DNA from: Psychrobacter immobilis
GTDB lineage: Bacteria; Pseudomonadota; Gammaproteobacteria; Pseudomonadales; Moraxellaceae
Assembly (NCBI RefSeq): GCF_904846225.1
Contig: NZ_CAJGZJ010000006.1
Coordinates: 1-64,000, forward strand
Reading direction: 5' to 3'
Length of the DNA: 64,000 nt
This document shows positions 30,280 to 41,250 of this stretch, piece by piece (within the stretch, counting starts at the first letter, position 1; each line of letters starts with the position of its first letter). Both the position numbers and the translations under genes were made by a program. The notes under the pieces are model-generated. The model was not told the DNA's origin. It worked only from the letters and a program-made list of their open reading frames with translations, and searched no databases.

Positions 30280-30313
30280 AACACTGTTCACTGAGTAACA
30301 CTGTTCATTGAGT
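30280..30313 (+). repeat. 17-bp tandem duplication
   Basis: AACACTGTTCACTGAGT then AACACTGTTCATTGAGT (16 of 17 identical). Confidence 0.9.
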
Positions 30314-30558
30314 CGTGACTTATCATTAATGAATTAGTTATGACTGATAGCAGTATATATAAATTAATGTTGTGGAACGAGTCGGATAAGAAAACTGAAC
30401 GTTCACAAATAAATATATTATTAGTAGAAGTATTGCAATGAAACTTATTATCACTATTTAGCATTGTTAATGATCATCGATGATGACATTAAATTTTTAT
30501 AGCGATAAGTAATTTTATCGAAAAATACGCTATGGCCTATGACAAAGTGTCGATTAGC

Positions 30559-30626
30559 GAAGTATCAAAAAAGTAAAAGTATCAGCACAGTAAAAGTCTC
30601 AGAATAACGAAAGTATCAAAATAGTT
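30559..30626 (+). repeat. Four imperfect 17-bp tandem repeats upstream of sucA
   Basis: GAAGTATCAAAAAAGTA, AAAGTATCAGCACAGTA, AAAGTCTCAGAATAACG and AAAGTATCAAAATAGTT in direct succession. Confidence 0.85.
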
Positions 30627-30693
30627 AATGTACGACAGATTACACAAAAATAAGCATGATTCCATTCATTTATCTATCAAATAGACGATCATT

Positions 30694-33561
30694 ATGAATA
30701 GTATAACTAAAGAAGCAGCGCGCCCAGAACATACAGAACTGGCTGCTGATAACGCCAGCTATGTAGAAGCTCTTTATGAGCAATATCTAAACGATCCCGA
30801 TAGTGTTGATGCAGATTGGCAAACGTATTTTGAACAATACAAATCGCCGAACGATGCACAGCATAATGCTATTAAAGACCAGTTCTTGTTGCTCGCTCGC
30901 AATCAGACGGCAAATAAAGGTAGTACTCAAACTACTGACGCAAACATTAACAGCTCATCAGAAAACTGTGCTGACCCGAAACAAATGGGTGTACAGCAAC
31001 TGATTTCTGCCTATCGCCGCCGTGGCCATCGCCGCGCCAAGCTTGATCCTCTAGAGCTACATCCCCGCGCTGAAGTTGAAGACTTAACCCTCGCTTATCA
31101 TGGTCTATCAGAAGCTGACCTAGACACCGTATATCCCACTAGTGACCTTAGTATTGGTAAAGCAGAAGCGCCACTCCGTGAGATTATCGAAATCATGGAG
31201 CGTATCTATTGCCGTTATATCGGTGTGGAATATATGCATGTGACCACCAGCACTGAAAAGCGTTGGATGGAGCAATATCTTGAGAGCAACTTAGGTTATA
31301 TCAACTTTGATGAAGAAAAGCGTTTATCGATTCTTGAGCGCTTAACGGCAGCTGAAGGCTTAGAGAAGTATCTAGCTCGTAAATATACGGGTGTCAAACG
31401 CTTTGGTTTAGAAGGCGGCGAGAGCTTTATCCCTGCACTTAATGAAATCATCCAACGTGCTGGCGGTTATGGCACTAAAGAGATGGTCATTGGCATGGCG
31501 CACCGCGGGCGTTTGAACCTATTGGTCAACGTTTTAGGTAAAAACCCTGCCGATTTGTTCGATGAATTCGATGGTAAAGTACAGCCAGAAAAAGGCTCAG
31601 GCGACGTTAAATATCATAATGGGTATTCATCTAACGTCATGACCCCAGGTGGGGAGGCGCATTTAGCGTTGGCTTTTAACCCCTCGCATTTAGAAATTGT
31701 TTCACCTGTATTAGAAGGTTCGGTACGCGCCCGTCAAGTTCGTCGTCACGATACCACTGGTAATTTAGTATTACCGATTGTGGTACATGGTGATGCTGCA
31801 TTTGCTGGTCAAGGCGTGGTGCAAGAAACTTTCCAGATGTCGCAGACACGTGCCTATACTACTGGTGGCACACTACATATTGTCATTAATAACCAAGTGG
31901 GCTTTACGACCAGTCGTCAAGACGATGCTCGTTCAACTGAATACTGTACTGATGTCGCAAAAATGGTACATGCGCCTATTTTACATGTGAATGGTGATGA
32001 TCCTGAGTCTGTCGTATTTGCCGCACAGTTGGCACTAGACTATCGTCACAAATTTGGCAAAGACATTATTATTGATTTGTTTTGCTATCGCCGTAATGGC
32101 CACAACGAAGCAGATGAGCCGTCAGCCACTCAGCCACTCATGTATGCTGTCATCAAAAAGCTACCGACCACTCGTGCGCTTTATGCGGATAAACTGATTG
32201 AGTCAGGCATTATTAGCAGCGAAGAAGTAACCAAGTACGAAGATGATTATCGCGAATCACTTGATCGCGGTGATTATGTGGTTAATTCTTTAGTCCTTGA
32301 GCCAAGCACAGATTTATTTGTGGATTGGACGCCGTATTTGGGTCACGATTTGGTTGATGACTGGGACACCAGCGTTGATATCGAAAAGTTAAAAGCTTAT
32401 GGTCGACGTATGGCAGAATTGCCAGATGGCTTTAAACTGCAACGCCAAGTACAAAAAGTGGTAGAGCAGCGTTTGGCCATGCAAACGGGTGAAGAACCTT
32501 TGAACTGGGGCGCTGCTGAAAATCTAGCATATGCCACACTAGTAGATAACGATGTACTAGTGCGTATCACTGGTGAAGACGTTGGTCGTGGGACGTTCTC
32601 ACATCGTCATAGCGAATTGTTCAATATTGACGATGGTAGCATGTATGTGCCGCTGGCTCATATGAGCGAAACACAAGCCCGTTTTGCCACTTATAATTCA
32701 CTGCTATCAGAAGAAGCGGTACTGGCTTTCGAATATGGCTATGCAACGACCGTACCAAACGCTTTGATCGTTTGGGAAGCTCAGTTTGGTGATTTCGTTA
32801 ATGGCGCGCAAGTGGTCATTGACCAATTTATCGCCAGTGGCGAGACCAAGTGGCAACGTGTTTGTGGTCTGACCATGCTATTGCCGCACGGCTTTGAAGG
32901 TCAAGGTCCTGAGCATTCATCTGCACGTCTTGAGCGCTTTTTACAGTTATGTGCCGAAGACAACATGCAAGTTATTACGCCGACCACGCCTGCACAAATT
33001 TATCACGCATTGCGTCGTCAAGCGGTACGCCCAATTCGCAAACCATTGATTGTTATGTCACCAAAGAGTTTGTTGCGTCATAAGTTGGCCACATCGAATT
33101 TGGAAGAGCTTGCTAATGGTAAGTTTGAAACCGTACTACCAGAGATGGATGACCATAACGCGGACAAAATAACTCGCATGGTACTATGTGGCGGCAAAGT
33201 TTATTATGATTTACTTGAACAGCGTCGTGCTTTAGGTTTAGATCATGTCGCTATCGTTCGTATTGAGCAGCTCTATCCGTTGCCAGAAAAGCGTTTGATT
33301 GCTGAGATTGAAAAATATAGTAACTTGGCAGAGATCGTATGGACGCAAGAAGAGCCGCTTAACCAAGGCGCTTGGTATTATTTGGCACCGCATATGTTCC
33401 GTATCGTTGTACCACATCCAACCAAGGCGAGAGTCATGGAGCCCGTGGCACGTCCTGCTAGTGCAGCACCTGCGACAGGTTCACCAAAATTACACGCTCA
33501 GCAGCAACAAGCGTTGATTGCTGGTGGTCTTGGTATCAGTGTCGATGAGTTATCTAAGTAA
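30694..33561 (+). CDS. sucA: 2-oxoglutarate dehydrogenase E1 component SucA
   Basis: Thiamine-diphosphate enzyme decarboxylating 2-oxoglutarate and passing the succinyl group to SucB. The N-terminal SYVEALYEQYLNDPDSVDADWQTYFEQY motif binds E2. Catalytic parts are GMAHRGRLNLLVNVLGK, FNPSHLEIVSPV, GDAAFAGQGVVQET and the TDP-binding CYRRNGHNEADEP. The C-terminal transketolase half has SRHSE-type DVGRGTFSHRHS and LLPHGFEGQGPEHSSARLERFLQL. Its 955 residues are typical. The ATG at 30694 lacks a strong ribosome site. sucB follows 125 bases on, across a stable hairpin. Confidence 0.98.
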   Translation: MNSITKEAARPEHTELAADNASYVEALYEQYLNDPDSVDADWQTYFEQYKSPNDAQHNAIKDQFLLLARNQTANKGSTQTTDANINSSSENCADPKQMGVQQLISAYRRRGHRRAKLDPLELHPRAEVEDLTLAYHGLSEADLDTVYPTSDLSIGKAEAPLREIIEIMERIYCRYIGVEYMHVTTSTEKRWMEQYLESNLGYINFDEEKRLSILERLTAAEGLEKYLARKYTGVKRFGLEGGESFIPALNEIIQRAGGYGTKEMVIGMAHRGRLNLLVNVLGKNPADLFDEFDGKVQPEKGSGDVKYHNGYSSNVMTPGGEAHLALAFNPSHLEIVSPVLEGSVRARQVRRHDTTGNLVLPIVVHGDAAFAGQGVVQETFQMSQTRAYTTGGTLHIVINNQVGFTTSRQDDARSTEYCTDVAKMVHAPILHVNGDDPESVVFAAQLALDYRHKFGKDIIIDLFCYRRNGHNEADEPSATQPLMYAVIKKLPTTRALYADKLIESGIISSEEVTKYEDDYRESLDRGDYVVNSLVLEPSTDLFVDWTPYLGHDLVDDWDTSVDIEKLKAYGRRMAELPDGFKLQRQVQKVVEQRLAMQTGEEPLNWGAAENLAYATLVDNDVLVRITGEDVGRGTFSHRHSELFNIDDGSMYVPLAHMSETQARFATYNSLLSEEAVLAFEYGYATTVPNALIVWEAQFGDFVNGAQVVIDQFIASGETKWQRVCGLTMLLPHGFEGQGPEHSSARLERFLQLCAEDNMQVITPTTPAQIYHALRRQAVRPIRKPLIVMSPKSLLRHKLATSNLEELANGKFETVLPEMDDHNADKITRMVLCGGKVYYDLLEQRRALGLDHVAIVRIEQLYPLPEKRLIAEIEKYSNLAEIVWTQEEPLNQGAWYYLAPHMFRIVVPHPTKARVMEPVARPASAAPATGSPKLHAQQQQALIAGGLGISVDELSK

Positions 33562-33588
33562 TACGCTTTAAAAATAAATGAATCAGGC

Positions 33589-33641
33589 GATAACAGTCAG
33601 CACGGTGTCACACTATCTAACATGGTGCTGACTGCTTATCA
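33589..33641 (+). other. Intercistronic hairpin sucA-sucB
   Basis: CAGTCAGCAC (33594-33603) pairs with GTGCTGACTG (33625-33634), extended outward by GATAA / TTATC with one bulged C. There is no T run after it. More likely an RNA-processing or stability hairpin than a terminator. Confidence 0.6.
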
Positions 33642-33686
33642 CGACTTAATAATAAGTATGAATATCCAAATCTAAGGAGTATATCG

Positions 33687-34934
33687 ATGGCTGATATCAA
33701 AGCCCCCGTTTTTCCAGAATCGGTTGCCGATGGCACAATCGTTGAATGGCACGTCACTGAAGGCCAACAAGTAAATCGTGATGATCTCTTGGCTGAAATT
33801 GAAACTGATAAAGTCGTATTAGAAGTGGTAGCGCCTGATAATGGCGTTGTTACCAAAATCGTCAAGCAAGTGGATGATACCGTTTTGTCTGACGAGCTCA
33901 TCGCTCAATTTGAAGCGGGTGCAAGTGCTAGTGCGGACTCTGCGCCTGCAGTAGATCCAAACCAACCTGCTGCGCCTGTGCAAGCAAAACAAGCAACCGA
34001 TGGTGGCGAGCCAGTTCAAGTCACTGACAAAAAAGACAGCAATGACGCGGATCATAAAGATCAAAGTCCAGCCGTCCGTAAAGCTGCTAAAGAAAGCGGC
34101 GTAGATCCTAAAGAAGTGGAAGGCAGTGGCCGCGGTGGTCGTGTGACCAAAACCGATATGGCAAATCCAACACTGAAATCAGACAACAGTATTAAATCTG
34201 ATAGTGGCCGTCCAGTCGCTGAATCAACGGGTGAGCGTACTGAGAAACGTGTGCCAATGACACGTCTTCGTAAGACAGTTGCGAATCGTCTGCTAGCCGC
34301 TTCTCAAGAAACAGCGATGCTAACGACATTCAACGAAGTCAATATGAAGCCGTTGATGGACATGCGTGCTAAGTATAAAGACCAGTTTGAAAAACGTCAT
34401 GGCGTACGCCTAGGCTTTATGTCATTGTTCGTGAGAGCTGCGACAGAAGCCCTTAAACGCTTCCCAGCCGTGAATGCTTCGCTAGATGGTGACGATATTG
34501 TTTATCATGGTTTTTATGATATCGGTGTAGCCGTATCTTCAGATCGCGGTCTGGTTGTTCCAGTATTACGTGACACCGATCGCATGAGCATGGCAGATGT
34601 CGAAAGCCGCATCCGTGAGCTTGGTGGTCTTGCTCAAAAAGGTAAGCTTGGTCTAGCTGATATGACTGGTGGTACCTTTACTATTTCAAACGGCGGTGTA
34701 TTTGGCTCATTGATGTCAACGCCTATCTTGAATCCACCACAAACTGCTATCCTAGGTATGCATGCTATCAATGACCGCCCAATGGCAGTCGATGGTAAAG
34801 TTGAAATCTTACCAATGATGTATCTTGCCTTATCTTATGACCATCGTATGATTGATGGTAAAGAAGCGGTACAGTTCTTAGTCACTATCAAAGAATTGGT
34901 TGAAGATCCAGCCATGCTACTACTAGATTTGTAA
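33687..34934 (+). CDS. sucB: Dihydrolipoyl succinyltransferase SucB (E2 of OGDH)
   Basis: Core of the 2-oxoglutarate dehydrogenase complex. The lipoyl domain (1-78) has lipoylated Lys42 in [12 protein letters not shown] Lys/Asp/Ala-rich linker leads to the peripheral subunit-binding domain ([29 protein letters not shown]). After a second linker comes the catalytic domain with [33 protein letters not shown] and the active-site His/Asp in [21 protein letters not shown] precedes ATG 33687. A terminator-like hairpin follows before lpd. Confidence 0.97.
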   Translation: MADIKAPVFPESVADGTIVEWHVTEGQQVNRDDLLAEIETDKVVLEVVAPDNGVVTKIVKQVDDTVLSDELIAQFEAGASASADSAPAVDPNQPAAPVQAKQATDGGEPVQVTDKKDSNDADHKDQSPAVRKAAKESGVDPKEVEGSGRGGRVTKTDMANPTLKSDNSIKSDSGRPVAESTGERTEKRVPMTRLRKTVANRLLAASQETAMLTTFNEVNMKPLMDMRAKYKDQFEKRHGVRLGFMSLFVRAATEALKRFPAVNASLDGDDIVYHGFYDIGVAVSSDRGLVVPVLRDTDRMSMADVESRIRELGGLAQKGKLGLADMTGGTFTISNGGVFGSLMSTPILNPPQTAILGMHAINDRPMAVDGKVEILPMMYLALSYDHRMIDGKEAVQFLVTIKELVEDPAMLLLDL

Positions 34935-34940
34935 GCTTCT

Positions 34941-34975
34941 AAGCTTGTATTGGCAACCGCTAATACAAGCTTTTT
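34941..34975 (+). terminator. Terminator or attenuator between sucB and lpd
   Basis: Perfect 11-bp stem AAGCTTGTATT / AATACAAGCTT with a 10-base loop and a short T run (TTT, then AAC). It starts six bases after the sucB stop. Confidence 0.75.
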
Positions 34976-35168
34976 AACTTTGGTCTAGAAGTTGGGCTCG
35001 GCCTTTTGATAACCAGTCAGTTGATTGGTATATTGAATGAATGTAGTCACTGTTGTTTATCATTAATGAATGAACGAGCGTTTTTTACTGAAATAGTGTA
35101 TTGACTGTTTATTGAAAATATTGCTTGTCCTTTATCAAAATAATCATCAGTTTGAATGACAAATAAAA

Positions 35169-35200
35169 TTAGCATTTAAAACACTTAGCATTTAAAAATA
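35169..35200 (+). repeat. 16-bp tandem duplication before lpd
   Basis: TTAGCATTTAAAACAC then TTAGCATTTAAAAATA, ending ten bases before the lpd ATG, so it abuts the ribosome site (TAGGAA). Confidence 0.85.
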
Positions 35201-35201
35201 G

Positions 35202-36662
<1,461 letters not shown>

Positions 36663-36731
36663 TTTTTATAGGGTTTAATCGCGTTTACAGCGCTTTTAGA
36701 AGTTTAAGTAACAAGCTATAGCTTGAGCGTG

Positions 36732-36796
36732 GCACCGTTTTATTATTGACGGTGCTATCGTTTGGGTCTCAAGTGCCGCAGCAGAAAATTGCTGCT
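36732..36796 (+). other. Two short hairpins between lpd and sucC
   Basis: First stem GCACCGT (36732) / ACGGTGC (36749). Second stem around GCAGCA (36778) / TGCTGC (36790). Neither is followed by a T run; a role in transcript processing is possible. Part of the 185-base lpd-sucC spacer. Confidence 0.45.
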
Positions 36797-36847
36797 GTGT
36801 ACTTGTTTTCACTTTTTATTAATTGTAAAAAATAAAGGATACAATCA

Positions 36848-38014
36848 ATGAATTTACATGAGTATCAAGCAAAAGAGCTATTAAAAAGCTACGGTTTGCC
36901 TATTCAAGAAGGCATCATTGCTTATAACGGCGACGAAGCTGCAGCAGCTTTTGATAAAACACCAACTGACATTGCGGTTATTAAAGCGCAAGTACACGCT
37001 GGTGGTCGCGGTAAAGCGGGTGGCGTAAAGCTGGTTAAAACTCGTGAAGAAGCCAAGCAAGTGACAGAAGAGCTTATCGGTACTAACCTAGTAACGTATC
37101 AAACTGATGCCAATGGTCAGCCAGTGAACTTTGTATTGGTTGCAGAAGATATGTACCCAGTACAGACTGAGCTATATCTTGGTGCTGTTGTGGATCGCGC
37201 TACTCGTCGCGTGACTTTCATGGCATCTACCGAAGGTGGTGTTGATATTGAAGAAGTGGCTAACAATACGCCAGAAAAAATCTTCAAAGTAAATGTTGAT
37301 CCTTTAGTTGGCCTAATGCCTTTCCAAGCGCGCGACGTCGCGTTTAAGCTAGGTTTAGAAGGCAAGCAGATCAATCAATTCGTTAAATTGATGACAGGTG
37401 CTTATCAAGCATTTATCGAAAACGACTTTGCTTTAATGGAAATCAATCCATTAGCGGTACGTGAAAATGGTGAAATTGTTTGTGTTGATGGCAAAATCGG
37501 TATCGACTCAAACGCACTATATCGTTTGCCTAAAATCGCAGCGCTACAAGACAAGTCACAAGAAAATGAGCGTGAGCTTAAAGCGGCCGAATTTGATCTA
37601 AACTATGTTGCTCTAGAAGGCAATATCGGTTGTATGGTTAACGGTGCCGGTCTTGCAATGGCTACGATGGACATCATCAAATTGTACGGCGGCAAGCCTG
37701 CTAACTTCTTGGACGTTGGCGGCGGGGCAACCAAAGATCGCGTTGTTGAAGCGTTCAAAATCATTCTAGAAGACAGCAGTGTTGAAGGCGTTCTTATCAA
37801 CATCTTCGGCGGTATCGTACGTTGTGACATGATTGCAGAAGCCATTATCGCTGCTATCAAAGAAGTTGACGTAAAAGTACCGGTTGTTGTACGTCTAGAA
37901 GGTAACAACGCTGAGCTAGGTGCAAAAATCCTAGAAGAGTCTGGTCTGAAACTGATCTCAGCTCAAGGTCTATCTGATGCTGCTCAAAAAATTGTCGATG
38001 CTGTAAAAGCATAA
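36848..38014 (+). CDS. sucC: Succinyl-CoA synthetase beta subunit SucC
   Basis: Couples succinyl-CoA cleavage to nucleotide triphosphate formation, with SucD. N-terminal [22 protein letters not shown]-grasp Lys/Gly loop [16 protein letters not shown], metal-site region [10 protein letters not shown] and the C-terminal [12 protein letters not shown] are diagnostic. 388 residues matches E. coli. AAAGGA precedes ATG 36848. sucD follows 152 bases on. Confidence 0.98.
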   Translation: MNLHEYQAKELLKSYGLPIQEGIIAYNGDEAAAAFDKTPTDIAVIKAQVHAGGRGKAGGVKLVKTREEAKQVTEELIGTNLVTYQTDANGQPVNFVLVAEDMYPVQTELYLGAVVDRATRRVTFMASTEGGVDIEEVANNTPEKIFKVNVDPLVGLMPFQARDVAFKLGLEGKQINQFVKLMTGAYQAFIENDFALMEINPLAVRENGEIVCVDGKIGIDSNALYRLPKIAALQDKSQENERELKAAEFDLNYVALEGNIGCMVNGAGLAMATMDIIKLYGGKPANFLDVGGGATKDRVVEAFKIILEDSSVEGVLINIFGGIVRCDMIAEAIIAAIKEVDVKVPVVVRLEGNNAELGAKILEESGLKLISAQGLSDAAQKIVDAVKA

Positions 38015-38166
38015 TATATTTAAAGCAGAGTTCTATAAATATAGTTGCTTAAACATAGTAGTCAAAGCGTAATAGCGGTTTGTTGTTATAAAACTGATGG
38101 TTAATATTTAACGATCACTACATCATCAAATTGCTATTACATGACAACCGAATAAAGGAATAAATA

Positions 38167-39042
38167 ATGAGTGTATTAATCGATAAAGATACCAAAGTAT
38201 TGGTACAAGGTTTCACTGGTAAAAATGGTACGTTCCATTCTGAACAAGCCATCGAATATGGTACTAAAGTTGTTGGCGGCGTAACGCCAGGTAAAGGCGG
38301 TCAAACGCACCTAGGCTTACCCGTATTCAACACCATGGCGGAAGCGATGGAAGCCACTCAAGCTGATGCTTCTGTTATCTATGTACCAGCTCCATTTGTA
38401 CTAGATTCTATCGTTGAAGCAATCGACGCTGGCGTTAAGTTGATCGTTGTGATCACTGAAGGCGTACCGACTATCGATATGCTAAAAGCTAAACGCTATC
38501 TTGAAGAAGCGGGTGATGTACGTCTAGTTGGTCCTAACTGCCCAGGTGTTATCACGCCAGGTCAGTGCAAAATTGGTATCATGCCAGGCCATATCCATCT
38601 GCCAGGTAAAGTGGGCATCATCTCACGCTCTGGTACGTTGACTTATGAAGCGGTTGCCCAGACCACGAAGCTTGGTTTTGGTCAGTCAACTTGTATCGGT
38701 ATCGGTGGCGATCCTATCCCTGGTATGAACCAGATCGATGCATTGAAACTGTTCCAAGATGATCCACAAACCGAAGCGATCATCCTAATCGGTGAAATCG
38801 GTGGTACTGCTGAAGAAGAAGCAGCTGCCTACATCAAAGACCATGTGACTAAGCCAGTGGTTGGCTATATCGCTGGTGTTACCGCTCCAGAAGGCAAACG
38901 TATGGGTCATGCGGGCGCTATTATCTCTGGTGGTCAAGGTACTGCTGAAGAGAAATTCAAAGCCTTTGAAGATGCTGGTATCGCGTATACGCGTGATCCA
39001 TCTAAGCTTGGTGATAAGCTAAAAGAAGTTACTGGTTGGTAA
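38167..39042 (+). CDS. sucD: Succinyl-CoA synthetase alpha subunit SucD
   Basis: Binds CoA and carries the phosphohistidine. [19 protein letters not shown] is the CoA-binding start. [11 protein letters not shown] and the active-site His in [17 protein letters not shown] (about residue 246) are present. 291 residues is typical. AAAGGA lies before ATG 38167. It closes the TCA cluster and is followed by a terminator. Confidence 0.98.
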   Translation: MSVLIDKDTKVLVQGFTGKNGTFHSEQAIEYGTKVVGGVTPGKGGQTHLGLPVFNTMAEAMEATQADASVIYVPAPFVLDSIVEAIDAGVKLIVVITEGVPTIDMLKAKRYLEEAGDVRLVGPNCPGVITPGQCKIGIMPGHIHLPGKVGIISRSGTLTYEAVAQTTKLGFGQSTCIGIGGDPIPGMNQIDALKLFQDDPQTEAIILIGEIGGTAEEEAAAYIKDHVTKPVVGYIAGVTAPEGKRMGHAGAIISGGQGTAEEKFKAFEDAGIAYTRDPSKLGDKLKEVTGW

Positions 39043-39096
39043 TGTAGAATTAATTCTGTAACCTAGCTACTAAAACTATATTGAAAAAAAGTAAAT

Positions 39097-39122
39097 ACAC
39101 CCCTACAATGGGGTGTTTTTTT
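39097..39122 (+). terminator. Terminator after sucD
   Basis: Stem ACACCCC / GGGGTGT with a 6-base loop followed by seven Ts. Confidence 0.9.
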
Positions 39123-39229
39123 GTTCACGTTTAATATTGATTAATATATGAGCAACTAGAGCTAATAACCAAGATTTTTACAATGCTTTAAATAAGCATC
39201 ATCAAATTCGATCTAAAAGGAGTAATTGT

Positions 39230-40429
39230 ATGTCTGATTTAAAAAATCATAATGAATATAAAGATGTTAATTCGGTTAATATTGAAGTAGTTGATACTAA
39301 TAAAAACAATGTATTTGCTTTTTGGGAATCTGATGAGGAAATACCTGCATATCTAGAACTATGTAAAAAAACCTGGCATAAAAATATACCTAATTGTGAA
39401 ATTCATATCATAAATTATAACAATATAAATCAATATATAGAGGGGATATATAATTTAGAATCACTGAAAAAAATTCCTTTGGCTATGCAGTCAGATATAA
39501 TATCAGCAGCAATTTTAGAGAAGTTTGGGGGACTGTTTTTAGATATAGATTCAGTTGTGACTGATGACCTGTTTAAGATATTTAATACGATTTCTACTGA
39601 AAAGCTAATTGCTTTTGGTAATGAGCGCAAAGCCATTCATATTGCTGTTTTATATAGTAAAAAGCCAAACAATAGGATTTTAAGAGAATGGCGAAAGGGT
39701 GCACAAGAAAAATTAAGAATAGATATTCCTATAAAAATGAATTGGGATTATTTTGGAAATTCTATTGTTGAACCTTTTTTTAATAATCCAGAATATTATA
39801 AGGATTGTTATATTATAGAGCGTGCAATTAGTGGTAATATTTTAGAAGCAGATACAATGAAAGAGTATGAGTCAACAAATCTGATGAAATATAGATTTTT
39901 CTATTTTAATAAAATTTTTAACTTGAAACCTGAAGTGATGGACTTTATAAAGTCTGGCGTTGTTTCGCTACATAATTCTTGGACACCTGTTGAAATTAAG
40001 AAAATCAAAAACATTGAAGTCTTTCTTGATACTAAGATGCCAATCGTAGATTTATTAGAATATACTCTTAATGATAAAGTAAAGCCTGTATCATTTGAGA
40101 ACCTAGTATTATTAGAATCCTATATAGTAGTTGGATTGCAAAATAACTCTTTAGACTATCAAAAAAGATATTATAATGGAATGCTTGTATTAGACTTTAA
40201 AGTTAATAATATTAATTTCGCCTTTGATATATGTGACAAAAATGATGGTTTAGAATGCTATTTGATTATTAGAAATAAAGAAAATATTGAGAAATATATA
40301 AAAATAGACAGTTTACTTTTCGAAGGCAATAAAGCTAAACTAAATCATATCAGTAGTAAAAAAGAATTATTAAAATTTATAGTTGAAGCTTATGAATACT
40401 ATAAAAAATTACCTTCTGAAAATAGCTAA
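39230..40429 (+). CDS. Capsular-polysaccharide glycosyltransferase with DXD motif (GT32-like)
   Basis: 399 residues. The first 240 resemble the capsule-synthesis/GT32-like sugar-binding family: KNNVFAFWESDEEIPAYLELC at the start, then IPLAMQSDIISAAILEKFGG and the nucleotide-sugar metal motif LDID (residues 104-107). NSIVEPFFNN and the late VSLHNSW fit the same fold. The last 120 residues are unassigned. No signal peptide or membrane helix, so it acts in the cytoplasm or on the inner face. AAGGAG precedes ATG 39230. The gene is markedly more AT-rich than the TCA genes, suggesting import. Sugar specificity unknown. Confidence 0.8.
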   Translation: MSDLKNHNEYKDVNSVNIEVVDTNKNNVFAFWESDEEIPAYLELCKKTWHKNIPNCEIHIINYNNINQYIEGIYNLESLKKIPLAMQSDIISAAILEKFGGLFLDIDSVVTDDLFKIFNTISTEKLIAFGNERKAIHIAVLYSKKPNNRILREWRKGAQEKLRIDIPIKMNWDYFGNSIVEPFFNNPEYYKDCYIIERAISGNILEADTMKEYESTNLMKYRFFYFNKIFNLKPEVMDFIKSGVVSLHNSWTPVEIKKIKNIEVFLDTKMPIVDLLEYTLNDKVKPVSFENLVLLESYIVVGLQNNSLDYQKRYYNGMLVLDFKVNNINFAFDICDKNDGLECYLIIRNKENIEKYIKIDSLLFEGNKAKLNHISSKKELLKFIVEAYEYYKKLPSENS

Positions 40430-40481
40430 ATTAGTAATTACAAATTAATTTATGAGTAGGTTTTTTAATATAGTTTATTCC

Positions 40482-40652
40482 AGGGCGTGTCCTCAATCTG
40501 AACAAAAGCAACTAAATGGGCTAAAAATAGCTAAATCTTGCCAAACTATGTCAAATAGCTAGTCAATATCTCGATATTATCTGCACTATTTTCCTTTTTT
40601 GGCTGCCATTTATCTTATTTTTATCACCATTTTCAGATTGAGAACACGCCCT
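40482..40652. mobile_element. MITE-like element with 21-base inverted ends
   Basis: 171 bases. The left end AGGGCGTGTCCTCAATCTGA and the right end, read inverted, AGGGCGTGTTCTCAATCTGA match at all but one position of 21. Nothing inside could encode a transposase. The ends resemble those of insertion sequences, but no family is assigned and no clear target duplication is visible. Confidence 0.8.
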
Positions 40653-40822
40653 AAATGAGAGAAGAAAGAAATTACAACGTATTGCTAAAATAGATTTTTT
40701 TCTTACTATACCTATGCAGACAGAGAATGTGGAATATTATCTTAGAGATTTATATTAATTTTATAGTCGATAGTATATAAATTGAATATGATATTAGGCC
40801 CATTCAATTTATTATCGGTAAT

Positions 40823-40892
40823 AGACCTCTTGCAAAAGTACCAGTTTATTGACAGAGTTACGAGGGCTAACGATGACTTATGCAAGAGTCCT
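40823..40892. mobile_element. Short remnant with IS-like inverted ends
   Basis: 70 bases bounded by AGACCTCTTGCAAAAGT and ACTTATGCAAGAGTCCT, which match inverted at 14 of 17 positions. The ends look like those of IS5-type insertion sequences. Probably an internal-deletion derivative. Confidence 0.6.
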
Positions 40893-41051
40893 AATAACTT
40901 AACTTTTTATGTACCTAAATTATGTCTAACCAAATATATAATCGATTAAATATAATTTAACAAATAGCAAGTGTTGAGTTGCTTACAGATACGCACTACC
41001 GATGGTCAAAATATGATCAGCTGAAAATAAAATGATTGTATGGACTTAAAT

Positions 41052-41124
41052 GCGCTACTGGTATAGTTTTTGCATCACCTTTGTCTGTATATGCAAAGCA
41101 AGCAAGAAAAATTTATACTAGTAA
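41052..41124 (-). repeat. Dispersed palindromic element, copy 3 (core only)
   Basis: Contains GCTACTGGTATAG, TTTGTCTGTATATGCAAAGC, AAGCAAGAAAAATTTATAC and TAGTAAC, i.e. the central palindrome of the family. Both outer arms seen in the other copies are missing or diverged. Same orientation as copies 2 and 4. Confidence 0.7.
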
Positions 41125-41250
41125 CAAGTGGTGATATTTATACTTGTTTTATTTAGGGTTAAATATATGTTCAAATATCCAGTACGCTTCAGTTTTTCCT
41201 ATATTATTTTAAGTATGTTTAAAAGATGATCTAAATATTAAGGTGTTAGT

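Larger units (their letters stand above)
29742..30693. other. Long spacer upstream of sucA with serial short duplications
   Basis: About 950 AT-rich bases with no credible ORF or RNA gene. Three separate arrays of 17-bp units (30013, 30280, 30559) lie in it, the last ending 67 bases before sucA. It must contain the suc promoter; I cannot place it confidently. Confidence 0.55.
40430..41250. other. Gene-free, element-rich spacer in the capsule cassette
   Basis: 821 bases without a credible ORF. It holds three repeat elements (40482-40652, 40823-40892, 41052-41124, listed separately) and AT-rich filler between them. The short lengths and intact inverted ends suggest non-autonomous insertions. 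Confidence 0.7.
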
